A stretch of 12,502 bases of DNA from the NCBI GenBank assembly GCA_011390985.1, contig JAABRJ010000422.1, positions 1 through 12,502 on the forward strand. Reading direction: 5' to 3'. This document shows, piece by piece, positions 1-6,874 of the stretch (the first letter of the stretch is position 1; each line of letters begins with the position of its first letter). The notes beneath the pieces are model-generated. The model had not been told where the DNA came from. It worked only from the letters and a program-made list of their open reading frames with translations, and ran no database searches. The stretch comes from Desulfobacteraceae bacterium (GTDB taxonomy: Bacteria; Desulfobacterota; Desulfobacteria; Desulfobacterales; JAABRJ01). The translations under genes and the position numbers were made by a program.

Positions 1-156
1 GGTCACAGTGTCGACGCCGCGCACCGGTATCTGCAAGCCGGACAACAGCCCCCCGGCGATCCTTTCCCGAGCGGCGGTCTCTGCCCGATCTTCGCTCGGG
101 AATGACGCCGGTGTATGAGAACTGCCGTCTTTCGATGCCGGCACGGCGGTCCCCAT
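1..156 (-). CDS. Possible 5' end of a leftward gene cut by the window edge
   Basis: An open frame runs leftward from an ATG (complement of 154-156) to base 1 without a stop, giving 52 residues and continuing outside the window. Its support is indirect. A perfect TATAAT -10 box lies on the same strand at 189-194, about 33 bases before the ATG. In the part shared with the competing rightward frame (1-105), G/C is highest at the position that is third base for the leftward frame, as expected for a GC-rich coding strand. The visible peptide is hydrophilic at first and then contains an IAGGLLSGLQIPV stretch; I do not recognise it. No Shine-Dalgarno sequence is clear before the ATG; a GTG four codons later (complement of 142-144) is an alternative. 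The rightward frame 1-105 could instead be the tail of a gene. Confidence 0.3.
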   Translation of the reverse strand, partial: MGTAVPASKDGSSHTPASFPSEDRAETAARERIAGGLLSGLQIPVRGVDTVT

Positions 157-188
157 TGGGGAAAACCGATACCGAAACGTATTCAGAC

Positions 189-194
189 ATTATA
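189..194 (-). promoter_or_regulatory. Perfect -10 box (TATAAT), leftward
   Basis: On the minus strand this hexamer is exactly TATAAT, in an AT-richer patch between the leftward partial ORF and mltD. No good -35 hexamer sits 16-18 bases upstream, so either an activator is needed or the match is chance. It would start transcription near 182 and drive the leftward frame starting at 156. Confidence 0.3.
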
Positions 195-405
195 TCCTAA
201 CCCTTCGCGTGGGATATGCAGATTTTCAGGTGCTCGCCGAAAGGCGCTGAAATTTTCACAAGCAAAAATCAAACCGCAGTATCCATTGTGTTATTTATAA
301 TCGATTTCAATATGATAAAATTTTGAAAGGCCCACACCTGCACCTGTTTGTGAAAAAAATCCCCCCAAAATGGAAAAAGAACTTCATAATTTCTCCGGAG
401 GGTGT

Positions 406-504
406 GCCGATCTTCCCATGCCCGTCACGGATAGTGTGATCGCAAAGAACGAAGATCGGCGAGCGGCCAATGCCGGCCGCCTCCTCAGCATGGGCACTCG
501 CCGA
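406..504. repeat. Cluster of overlapping inverted repeats (possible switchable RNA structure)
   Basis: Four perfect complementary pairs occur within 100 bases. GCCGATCTTC at 406-415 pairs with GAAGATCGGC at 451-460. TCGGCGAG at 456-463 pairs with CTCGCCGA at 497-504. GCGGCC at 463-468 pairs with GGCCGC at 475-480. CCCATGC at 415-421 pairs with GCATGGG at 488-494. Bases 456-460 are shared by the first two helices, so they cannot form together. The cluster lies just beyond the mltD stop codon on the minus strand, so it could be a 3' UTR structure or the leader of a downstream transcript. It matches no riboswitch consensus I can recall, and neither side ends in a U-tract next to a stem. Confidence 0.45.
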
Positions 505-546
505 CCCGGACGCCAAAAGCGGAAGAGCCGGGCAAAACTCGAGGTT

Positions 547-1692
547 TCAGGGCGTAATCAGGATCTTCTGACCCGCGCGGATCAGGGATCCGTCGATGCC
601 GTTCAGCTGCTGCAGGTGCACCAGGGAAACCCCGGTGGCCTGGGAAATCTGGCTGGGGGTCTCACCTTTCCGGACCACGTGGTGCCGCGCCAGGGGGCCG
701 GTTTTCGGTTGGGCCTCGCTGCGGGCGAGGTCATTCAAGATCGGTGCGATGCCGTACCCTTTGCCGGCCGGCAGGTTGAGCGTGTAGCGGCCAACCGGTA
801 AATGGTGGCCGCGGATATGGCCGTTGAGTTCTTTGATCACCTTGAAATCGGTCCCGAGCGCCTGGGCCAGATCGGCGATGTGGACCGGATGGAGGAGGCT
901 CACGTTGACTGTTTCAACGGCGCGCGGCGCGTAGACGTGGGCCGGGTCGATCCGGTAGCCGTAGCGCTCCGGGTTTTCCATGATGACCTTGATGGCGGCG
1001 ATCCTGAAAATATAACGCTCGGTTTCCAGAGGAAGATCGAGGCGATGGTAGTCACTGACCCGCTGCTCTCGGATTTCACGTTCCACCCGGTTCTCGCCGC
1101 AGTTGTAAGCGGCCATCGCCAGCGTCCAACTGCCGAACTGCCGCCGCAGGGCCTGCAGATAGCTCAGGGCCGCCGCGGTTGACCGCTCGAAATTGCGGCG
1201 CTCATCCAGTTGCTGGTTTTTTTCAAGGCCGTGGCCCTGGGCCGTGCGGTCCATGAACTGCCAGGTCCCCATGGCACCGGCCGGTGAACGGACATGCGAC
1301 TGGAGGTCGCTTTCCGCCACCGCCAGATATTTTAGGTCGTCGGGCATGCCCGCCGCGGCGAGCTTGGCTTCGATGAAAGGAAAATAACGGCCGGCTCTCT
1401 TCAACCAGAGAAACACCTGCGCGCGGTTCCAGACGGCAATGGTGAACTCCCGATCGAGACTTTCCCACACCTGCCGGTCGCTGAGCGGCAGCGGCTCCCC
1501 GCAGAGGGCCACCGCCGACGGCAAAGCAACGTCGTTGTATGACGCAACGCCGCCCGCGACCGCCGCACCCTCACCGGGCAGTGCCCTCGGTTCAGGGGGT
1601 CCCAAGTGCAAGTTGCTGCCCGAGACGCATAACAATGGGGTGCTCCATGCCAGAAGAACCCCCAAAACGGCCGGAATCAATATCTTTTTCAT
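547..1692 (-). CDS. MltD-like membrane-associated lytic murein transglycosylase (SLT + LysM)
   Basis: Predicted to cleave the MurNAc-GlcNAc bond of peptidoglycan in the periplasm, forming 1,6-anhydro ends. The 381-residue product starts with a signal peptide (MKKILIPAVLGVLLAW, then a polar region near residue 25). I chose the ATG at 1692 over an upstream TTG at 1731 because it puts the lysine-rich n-region first. The SLT (goose-lysozyme-like) domain spans about 105-235: catalytic Glu127 lies in the AES motif, followed by SPAGAMGTWQFM and AAYNCGENRV, as in MltD. A C-terminal LysM domain (about 337-380) would bind glycan. There is no proper lipobox: Cys22 follows Leu-Leu. The protein is somewhat shorter than enterobacterial MltD and carries one LysM. 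The Shine-Dalgarno sequence is weak. The gene lies downstream of pilZ on the same strand with a 239-base gap that has its own promoter candidate. Confidence 0.9.
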   Translation of the reverse strand: MKKILIPAVLGVLLAWSTPLLCVSGSNLHLGPPEPRALPGEGAAVAGGVASYNDVALPSAVALCGEPLPLSDRQVWESLDREFTIAVWNRAQVFLWLKRAGRYFPFIEAKLAAAGMPDDLKYLAVAESDLQSHVRSPAGAMGTWQFMDRTAQGHGLEKNQQLDERRNFERSTAAALSYLQALRRQFGSWTLAMAAYNCGENRVEREIREQRVSDYHRLDLPLETERYIFRIAAIKVIMENPERYGYRIDPAHVYAPRAVETVNVSLLHPVHIADLAQALGTDFKVIKELNGHIRGHHLPVGRYTLNLPAGKGYGIAPILNDLARSEAQPKTGPLARHHVVRKGETPSQISQATGVSLVHLQQLNGIDGSLIRAGQKILITP

Positions 1693-1840
1693 TTTCGGAA
1701 ATTCTGGTTTTACGGTTTGAGGCTTCCCCAAGGGGGGTTTCCCAGTTCCGGGGAAAACAGCAATAAGCAGACCAGCAGCTTGAAAGAACTGTGTTTTTTT
1801 ATTGGTTTCTATTAGTTAGAAAATGTGTGGCGTGAAGGGG

Positions 1841-1868
1841 GTTAAAATCTGGCAGGAATTTGCGTCAA
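1841..1868 (-). promoter_or_regulatory. Candidate sigma-70 promoter for the lytic transglycosylase gene
   Basis: On the minus strand TTGACG (1863-1868) is followed after 16 bases by TTTAAC (1841-1846), 5/6 and 4/6 matches to the consensus. It would give a leader of about 140 bases. The -35 overlaps the GTCAAA/TTTGAC inverted repeat at 1864-1877, a possible operator. Confidence 0.3.
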
Positions 1869-1877
1869 ATTTTTGAC
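1864..1877. repeat. Small inverted repeat GTCAAA-TT-TTTGAC
   Basis: Six-base arms (1864-1869 and 1872-1877) are separated by two bases, and a third TTTGAC occurs at 1895-1900, 23 bases after the second. The arrangement lies between pilZ and the transglycosylase gene and overlaps the predicted -35 of the latter. It could be a regulator site or chance. Confidence 0.25.
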
Positions 1878-1931
1878 TAACAGATGGGGGGGAATTTGAC
1901 AGGTCTAAAAAACACGATTGGCCCCGGCCTT

Positions 1932-2357
1932 TCACCCGCGCTGCTCCATGAGCGACATGATGATTCCCTGCTGGCGACGGGTGAGGTTTTCGAACTTGAT
2001 GCCGATCCCGTTTTTATCCCGCCGCGCCACCTTGCCGGTCACCATGCAGGAAACCTGGTTGATTGGCGAGGTGAGATACAGGTCGATCTCCTGACCGATG
2101 GAAAAAGCCTCCTGGGTCTCAATGAACACCCCGCCGATGCTGATGTCTTTGATGGTGTTCCTGAAGGAACCGTCCGGGGTATCATAATCCACGTCGATCT
2201 GGCAGCGCCGGCGCGCGTGGGACCGTTTCCAGTTGGCCTGTAGCTTTTCCAAGTGTCGAAGATAAATCAGCTGCTGCTCTTCCGTCATCCGCTCGAACAT
2301 CTCCAACAAGCGCTTTTTGTTCTGCTCTTTATGCACGGTCTGGGCCGCTAACGCCAT
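1932..2357 (-). CDS. PilZ-domain protein (predicted cyclic di-GMP receptor)
   Basis: A 141-residue cytoplasmic protein with a helical, charged N-terminal segment (residues 8-45, rich in E, K, Q and L, possibly a short coiled coil) and a PilZ beta-barrel from about 45 to 135. Both signature elements of cyclic di-GMP binding are present: RxxxR (R45 and R49, in RSHARRR) and DxSxxG (D71, S73, G75, G76 in DISIGG). Family knowledge says such proteins change conformation on binding cyclic di-GMP and act on motility, exopolysaccharide or transcription; the output here is unknown. There is no second domain to name a target. The start is well fixed by a strong AGGAGG seven bases before the ATG. It lies between the universal stress gene and the transglycosylase, all leftward, with gaps of about 180-240 bases that argue for separate promoters. 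Confidence 0.88.
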   Translation of the reverse strand: MALAAQTVHKEQNKKRLLEMFERMTEEQQLIYLRHLEKLQANWKRSHARRRCQIDVDYDTPDGSFRNTIKDISIGGVFIETQEAFSIGQEIDLYLTSPINQVSCMVTGKVARRDKNGIGIKFENLTRRQQGIIMSLMEQRG

Positions 2358-2445
2358 TTGTGACCCTCCTCAAAATTTTCCTCAGCGTTTCGTTCTGGCC
2401 GCCTACGGGGGCCGGCCGCAAGCCGGGGCCCACCACGACACAGTA

Positions 2446-2475
2446 CTTATATCGTCTGCGGAGAGGAAAAGTTTA
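2446..2475 (-). promoter_or_regulatory. Candidate promoter for the PilZ gene
   Basis: On the minus strand a TATAAG -10 box (2446-2451, 5/6 match) lies 89 bases before the PilZ start codon. The best -35 (TAAACT, 2470-2475, 18-base spacer) matches only 3/6, so the call rests mainly on the -10. Confidence 0.3.
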
Positions 2476-2540
2476 CGAGCAAATTCTGGCGCGGCAAAAG
2501 CCCGGGGCCCGCAGGGGTGTTACCGCCCGGGATCCACGGT

Positions 2541-3482
2541 TCAGTCCTGGCGGGTTTTGGGGCAAACGGAGAGCACCGGGCAGGGGGCCCTGCGGGCCAC
2601 CCGCTCTGTGGTCGAGCCGACAAAGATCTTCTCCATCATCCCCTGCCCACGGGTTCCCAAAACGATCAGGTCGACCTGGCGGTCCAGGGCGTAACGGGTG
2701 ATTTCTTCATCGGGCAGCCCCTCGAGCAGCGCAATTTGGGGGGCACACCAGTTGCGGGCCTCCTCGGGGAGCATCCGGTCGAGGCGTTTCTTCAGACGCT
2801 CGTGCAGGCTTTCGAGCAATTCGCCGTCGGCGGCCGCCGGCAGCGCCTGCAGATCCTTGTAAATCGGCGGTTCAATGACGTGCACCAGGTGCAGTTCGGC
2901 CTCGAATTCCTGCGCCAGGCTGAGCGCGTTTTCAATGGCCAGGGCGGCGTCTGGGGAAAAGTCGCACCCGACCAGGATGCGTTTTAACCGAAAGGCTGCC
3001 GGCTGAGCATCTGCCGGGTCGGGCGACGGGCTGTTGACAATCAGCAGCGGGCACGGCAGCGTCTGCATCAACCTTGCGGTCACCGACCCCAGCAGCAAAC
3101 GTTTGAGACCGGAACGGCCGTGGGTGGCGGCGATCACAAGATCCACCTTGGTGTCTGCGGCCAGGCGGCTGATTTCCTCTGCCGGCCGGCCGGCGGTCAC
3201 CAGGATTTCGGCGGCCGCCCCGCTGTCGGCGATCCGGGCTTCAAGCTGCGCACGCGCAGCTTTCAAGGCCCGTTCGCGCTGCGCCAGCGGATCGATGTAG
3301 GCGGCGCCGTATATCAGGGCCGCCGGCTCACCATAAACGGCGGCGGCCGGCAGGTCCACCACGTGGCAGGCGTAGAGGGTGCTGCCGAATTCATGCGCTA
3401 GGGCAATGCCGTAGGACAGGCTGCGGCCGGCAAAGGTGGAAAAATCGGTGGTGGACAGAATGCGCTGGAGGCGGGGTCGCAT
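2541..3482 (-). CDS. Universal stress protein with two tandem UspA domains
   Basis: A 313-residue soluble protein made of two UspA (Rossmann-like, ATP-binding) domains at about 4-151 and 166-308. The ATP-binding loop pattern G-2x-G-9x-G-S is complete in the second domain (G276, G279, G289-S290). In the first the opening glycine is alanine (A119, then G122 and G132-S133), so the two halves may differ in nucleotide binding. Each half starts with the usual KRIL...DFS strand: RILSTTDFS at 7 and RILVGCDFS at 168. Tandem UspA proteins are linked to stress, starvation and energy limitation; no specific partner can be read here. The start is supported by GGGAGG seven bases before the ATG. It is divergent from the HD-domain gene. 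No strong terminator follows: a CCCGGG/CCCGGG stem at 2501-2531 ends in only four Us. Confidence 0.92.
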   Translation of the reverse strand: MRPRLQRILSTTDFSTFAGRSLSYGIALAHEFGSTLYACHVVDLPAAAVYGEPAALIYGAAYIDPLAQRERALKAARAQLEARIADSGAAAEILVTAGRPAEEISRLAADTKVDLVIAATHGRSGLKRLLLGSVTARLMQTLPCPLLIVNSPSPDPADAQPAAFRLKRILVGCDFSPDAALAIENALSLAQEFEAELHLVHVIEPPIYKDLQALPAAADGELLESLHERLKKRLDRMLPEEARNWCAPQIALLEGLPDEEITRYALDRQVDLIVLGTRGQGMMEKIFVGSTTERVARRAPCPVLSVCPKTRQD

Positions 3483-3557
3483 GGCGAATCCTCCCTTCTT
3501 GGGGGTGATGCCGCGGGGCGGGGTCCGGGATGCAAAACAGGCAAGCGGCGCGGGCCT

Positions 3558-3575
3558 TGCGGCAGGGCTGCCGCA
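3558..3575. repeat. 18-bp dyad TGCGGCAG-GG-CTGCCGCA in a divergent intergenic region
   Basis: Perfect eight-base arms (3558-3565 and 3568-3575) flank two bases. It lies between the leftward universal stress gene (start 3482) and the rightward HD gene (start 3720), upstream of both. Its compact symmetry fits a dimeric repressor site; an RNA stem is also possible. Confidence 0.35.
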
Positions 3576-3651
3576 GTGTAGAGGTTATCTTAGATGAAGC
3601 CTGCTGGACGTGTCAAAGCAATTCCGCCCGCCGCGGCCGGTGGGCAGTACT

Positions 3652-3680
3652 TTGCGGCAAAAGAATCGGTCTGGTATTTT
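3652..3680 (+). promoter_or_regulatory. Candidate extended -10 promoter for the HD-domain gene
   Basis: TTGCGG (3652-3657), a 17-base spacer and TATTTT (3675-3680). A TG one base before the -10 makes it an extended -10 element. Transcription would begin near 3687, inside the longer open frame that begins at 3594, and this is one reason to prefer the start at 3720. Confidence 0.4.
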
Positions 3681-3719
3681 GGCAATGAATCTGGTAGGAA
3701 AAAAGTAAAGGGCGCCGCC

Positions 3720-4358
3720 ATGCGAATTCCCACTCAAAGAGAATGTTTTCGGCTGATCGCCGAAATGCAGATGTTGGATCACATCGTGGCCCATTCGATC
3801 CAGGTCTGCCGGGTAGCCACCCTGCTGGTCGACCAGCTCAACGCCTGCCGGGTCGAGATCAACCGCGAACTTGTGCGGGCATCCGCGCTTCTGCACGACA
3901 TCACCAAAACCCGCAGCCTGACCACCGGCGAAAACCACGCCGCCACGGGGTGTGAATACGTTTCGCAGCAAGGCTACCCTGAGGTGGGCGAGATCGTCGG
4001 CCAGCACGTCCAGCTGAAAGCCGTCTCGATCACCGCAACACCCCTCGAAGCGGAGATCGTGAACTATGCCGACAAGCGGGTATTGCACGATCGCGTGGTC
4101 CCCCTGGAGCAGCGGATGCATTACATTCTGGAGCGCTACGGTTGCAAAACGGAATTCAGAGACCGCCTGCGCCGGCTTTGGGTGGATTACGAAATAATGG
4201 AAATCCGTATTTTCCGGGGGCTCAGGATTGTGCCCCTCGATCTGCCCGCGTTCCTGGACGGCGGCGGTCTGGCGGCCGAAATCGCGGCTTACCGCAAAAC
4301 CCTTGGGCGCCAGGAACGCCCCCCCGAGAATCTCACCTGCGAGGAGACAGCTCCATGA
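3720..4358 (+). CDS. HD-domain phosphohydrolase (HDIG-type)
   Basis: A 212-residue soluble protein predicted to be a metal-dependent phosphohydrolase. The HD metal site can be followed: H25 (VAHSIQV), H59-D60 (LLHDITK), H73 (ENHAA), H96 (GQHV) and D118 (NYADKR). The core spans about residues 18-140, followed by a helical tail. The substrate cannot be told; relatives act on nucleotides or nucleic-acid phosphoesters, and some are regulators. I chose ATG 3720 because the residues added by the in-frame ATG at 3594 look non-homologous and the predicted promoter lies inside them. The Shine-Dalgarno sequence (AAAGGG, about eight bases upstream) is modest. The stop overlaps the next start (ATGA at 4355-4358), so the DUF4389 protein is translationally coupled to this gene. 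Confidence 0.85.
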   Translation: MRIPTQRECFRLIAEMQMLDHIVAHSIQVCRVATLLVDQLNACRVEINRELVRASALLHDITKTRSLTTGENHAATGCEYVSQQGYPEVGEIVGQHVQLKAVSITATPLEAEIVNYADKRVLHDRVVPLEQRMHYILERYGCKTEFRDRLRRLWVDYEIMEIRIFRGLRIVPLDLPAFLDGGGLAAEIAAYRKTLGRQERPPENLTCEETAP

Positions 4359-4660
4359 CGGACGTCAAAGGCTTTTTTTTGTCCCGCAAAGACATCGCCA
4401 TCCGGTTTCTCTACACCCTCCTGTTTATGGCGATTCTGGAGATCGTCAAACTGCTGGTTCAGCTGACGGTGCTTTTCCAGTTTGTGTATGTCTTCTTCAC
4501 CCTGAACCAGAGCCAGCCGGCGGCCCGTTTCGCCAACCGCCTGGCCGCGTACCTTTACCGCATAGCCCGCTATATGAGCTTAAACGAACAGCAGCGCCCC
4601 TTTCCTTTCCGGGATTTGCCGGATCCCGTGGAACCCCCGGAGGGCACCCCGCCGTTTTGA
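4355..4660 (+). CDS. DUF4389 small membrane protein
   Basis: A 101-residue protein of the DUF4389 family, recognised from its layout: a long hydrophobic stretch (about residues 16-49, one or two membrane segments), then FANRLAAYLYRIARYMSLN and the RPFPF motif (81-85). The proline-rich end is cytosolic or periplasmic by inference. The family has no established function; members are often found beside envelope or lipid-related genes. The start overlaps the HD gene stop (ATGA) and has GAGGAG eight bases upstream, so it is the second gene of a two-gene operon. A longer frame in this register exists from 4142, but it lies in the HD gene's coding sequence and is not supported. Confidence 0.8.
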   Translation: MTDVKGFFLSRKDIAIRFLYTLLFMAILEIVKLLVQLTVLFQFVYVFFTLNQSQPAARFANRLAAYLYRIARYMSLNEQQRPFPFRDLPDPVEPPEGTPPF

Positions 4661-4753
4661 CCCCCGCAAGTTCAGCGCCAAAGCCCGTTACAAAGTCCGC
4701 CGCAGCTGCGACGACCTGCAGGGCAGCCTGAATTCAGGACGGGTTAGCGGTCA

Positions 4754-6874
4754 TCAGCTATCGTAGAAAGTCACCACAGGGTCCCGCAGGATCAGGTCAA
4801 TGGCGGATCCCGCGGTGTCTGCGGCGGCCGGGAAAACGCGCCCCAGGCTCCGGATATGCCGCAGGTTGTCGGCCGTGCGCAGGATCAGCATGGCCAAATT
4901 GCCCTCCTCGATTGCCGCCAGAGAAACCACCTGATCCCAAGGCTGGCCCTTCGCCCAGGCATAAATGGCCACCGCCGGCCGGAAAAAGAGCGGGTTGACG
5001 ACGAAGCCGTGGTCCTGCATGTCACGAGCGAACGGCCGCAGCCCGCGTTTGACCTTCAAAAAAGACGACAGCAGCTGCTTGGAGATCGCCTCCTTGGGGA
5101 TTCGGTCATCGACCTCACGCTCGTTGACAAACGCGGCGATGATCCCAGCCAGAATGGACGCGTCGCTTTCAGGAAAAAGCGCATCCCGGAATCCTTCGGC
5201 AATCAGGAGGGGCTGGTCCACCCGCAGCTGCGAAGCCCACAGCCCGTCGGCGGTCAGCGCATCGGCCGCATCGACGTAGCCGTGGGTCTTGAGGAAATCC
5301 AGATGCTGCAGAAAGGCCTGCCACAAAACGGCTGTTCCCGTTGGCGCCTGCCGGCCCCCGCCCTTTCGGCCGCGCGCCTGGGCCTGCTGGTAGGCGCCAA
5401 AGGACTTTTGCAGGAGTTCCTCGATTTGTCCGGGGCTGTGGGAAAGCAGCAGGTTGAGCACCATCGAGAAGTTTATTTTGATTTGGCTGAGCACCGGCGA
5501 GGGCGCTGCGCCGATCAGCCTGGCGATGTAGCGCAAGTCCATGAACTTGGTGGGGACGGCGAGCGCGAAGCCGATCTGGTCCATTCCGCGGCGGCCGGCG
5601 CGACCGGTCATCTGATGGAACTCGGTCGCCGTCAGAGGCAGAAACTCGGTACCGTTGAAGCGGTCGGAATTCAGGAAAGCCACCGTGCGGGCCGGAAAAT
5701 TGACGCCCGCAGCGACTGTCGAGGTGGCAAAAACAGCGTCCAAAAGCCCCTCCAGCATCAGGGTTTCCACCAGGATTTTCCAGGACGGCAGCTGGCCGCT
5801 GTGATGCGCGGCCACCGCCAGGTGTTCCAACGCCCGCATCTGACGGTGGCCCGCGACATGCGGGCTCTGGGCCACCAAAACGGCGATCCTGCGGCTGAGG
5901 CGCTCCTGGCGCTCCGGGCTTCGGTTCTGGTTCTGCCGGCAGAGATCCACGGCGTTGTCGCAGTCGGCCCGCGATTTCAGGAAGAAAATCGCCGGCAGCA
6001 GGCGGAACTTGCGCAAAACCCGCAGCATGTCGCCGAAGGGCGGCAGTTTACCGGGCGCGGCAAGCTGGGGCGGGTGCTGGCTGCCGATGAAGTCCCGCAC
6101 CTTCTTGTGCAGCACGTTTTTTTTAGACGGCCCGGCGGGCACCAGCAGAGGGTAGAGCGTCCCCGAGGGATGCAGGAGCAGCGGGTAAAGCGGAACCGGC
6201 CGCTGGTTTTCGGCCACCACCCGGCAGGGTCTGCCACGGATGGCGGTCAGCCAGCCGGCGATCTGATCGGCATTGCCGATGGTGGCCGACAGCAGCAGCA
6301 GCGGAATGCGCACCGGCAGGTAGATCATCACCTCCTCCCAGACGACTCCCCGGTCGGGGTCGCCGAGGAAATGGGCCTCGTCCAGCACCACAAAATCAGT
6401 CGTGAGATCCTCGCCCCGGTGCATGGCGTCGTAGAGCTGGTTGCGCAGGATTTCGGTGGTCCCGACGATCACCGCGGCCTCAGGGTTTTCCTTGCGGTCG
6501 CCGGTCAGAATGCCGACCTGTTCGCGGCCGAAAATTTCCCTGAATTCGCCGTACTTGGCGTTGGAGAGGGCCTTCAGGGGGGAAGCGTACCAGGAGCGCC
6601 CGCCGGCATCGAAACGCTGCCGGATGGTCTGCACCGCGATCCAGGTCTTGCCGGCACCGGTGGGGGCGCTGACCAGGCAGTCCGACCGCCCCACGGCCGC
6701 CACCGCTTCAAGTTGAAACGGGTCCGGCTGGAAGGGGCGCGGCGCCGGTCTGCCGATGGTCGCGAAAACTTTTTTGAGCCGGCTGTCGGCCCCCGGCCGG
6801 ATGGAGACGAGCCGGGTTTTTCGATGCGCCACGGTTTTGGAGCGGGGCGGATATTTCCGGGGGGAGTAGGTCAC
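4754..6874 (-). CDS. Ski2/Mtr4-like DEAH superfamily 2 helicase with DSHCT-type C-terminus
   Basis: A 706-residue ATP-dependent nucleic-acid helicase. Visible superfamily 2 motifs in order: Walker A APTGAGKT (70-77), SPLKALSNAKY (98-108), TGDRKENPEA (124-133), DEAH (165-168), SAT (196-198), AAHHSG (355-360), FATSTVAAGVNFPA (382-395) and QMTGRAGRRG (421-430). The FQLEAVAAV entry, the RGVVWEEV segment after motif II and the MVLNLL helix (471-476) are typical of the Ski2/Mtr4/HelY group. The tail (about 520-680) resembles the DSHCT domain, with AIYAWAKGQPW (636-646) and AIEEGNLAMLILRTADNLR (654-672). The role is probably RNA unwinding or turnover, but no exosome partner is nearby. It starts with GTG overlapping the cooC stop (GTGA, 6871-6874), so translation is coupled. 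The N-terminal 30 residues are basic. Confidence 0.9.
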   Translation of the reverse strand: MTYSPRKYPPRSKTVAHRKTRLVSIRPGADSRLKKVFATIGRPAPRPFQPDPFQLEAVAAVGRSDCLVSAPTGAGKTWIAVQTIRQRFDAGGRSWYASPLKALSNAKYGEFREIFGREQVGILTGDRKENPEAAVIVGTTEILRNQLYDAMHRGEDLTTDFVVLDEAHFLGDPDRGVVWEEVMIYLPVRIPLLLLSATIGNADQIAGWLTAIRGRPCRVVAENQRPVPLYPLLLHPSGTLYPLLVPAGPSKKNVLHKKVRDFIGSQHPPQLAAPGKLPPFGDMLRVLRKFRLLPAIFFLKSRADCDNAVDLCRQNQNRSPERQERLSRRIAVLVAQSPHVAGHRQMRALEHLAVAAHHSGQLPSWKILVETLMLEGLLDAVFATSTVAAGVNFPARTVAFLNSDRFNGTEFLPLTATEFHQMTGRAGRRGMDQIGFALAVPTKFMDLRYIARLIGAAPSPVLSQIKINFSMVLNLLLSHSPGQIEELLQKSFGAYQQAQARGRKGGGRQAPTGTAVLWQAFLQHLDFLKTHGYVDAADALTADGLWASQLRVDQPLLIAEGFRDALFPESDASILAGIIAAFVNEREVDDRIPKEAISKQLLSSFLKVKRGLRPFARDMQDHGFVVNPLFFRPAVAIYAWAKGQPWDQVVSLAAIEEGNLAMLILRTADNLRHIRSLGRVFPAAADTAGSAIDLILRDPVVTFYDS

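Larger units (their letters stand above)
157..546. other. Intergenic region with AT-rich patch and inverted-repeat cluster
   Basis: I see no convincing gene here. The part from about 180 to 390 is AT-rich compared with the rest of the window and holds the TATAAT box. The part from 406 to 504 holds several perfect inverted repeats (listed separately). A 26-codon leftward ORF starting at the complement of 385-387 has a GGAG five bases upstream, but its peptide resembles nothing I know. Confidence 0.5.

Noticed and set aside
406..504. Known cyclic di-GMP (GEMM) riboswitch
   Set aside because: A GCAAAG sequence is present, but the conserved GEMM core and tetraloop-receptor sequences are absent on both strands.
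307..516. Leftward ORF of 69 codons, including a 26-codon ORF with a GGAG site at the complement of 385-387
   Set aside because: The peptide matches no family I know, the longer frame has no start signal, and the region is dominated by inverted repeats.
1900..1931. GGCC-GG-GGCC followed by T6 as a terminator for the PilZ gene
   Set aside because: The loop would be two bases and the T-run starts about eight bases after the stem, so it cannot form a normal intrinsic terminator.
2501..2531. CCCGGG/CCCGGG stem as a terminator for the universal stress gene
   Set aside because: The stem is only six pairs with a long loop, and only four Us follow it, so it is too weak to call.
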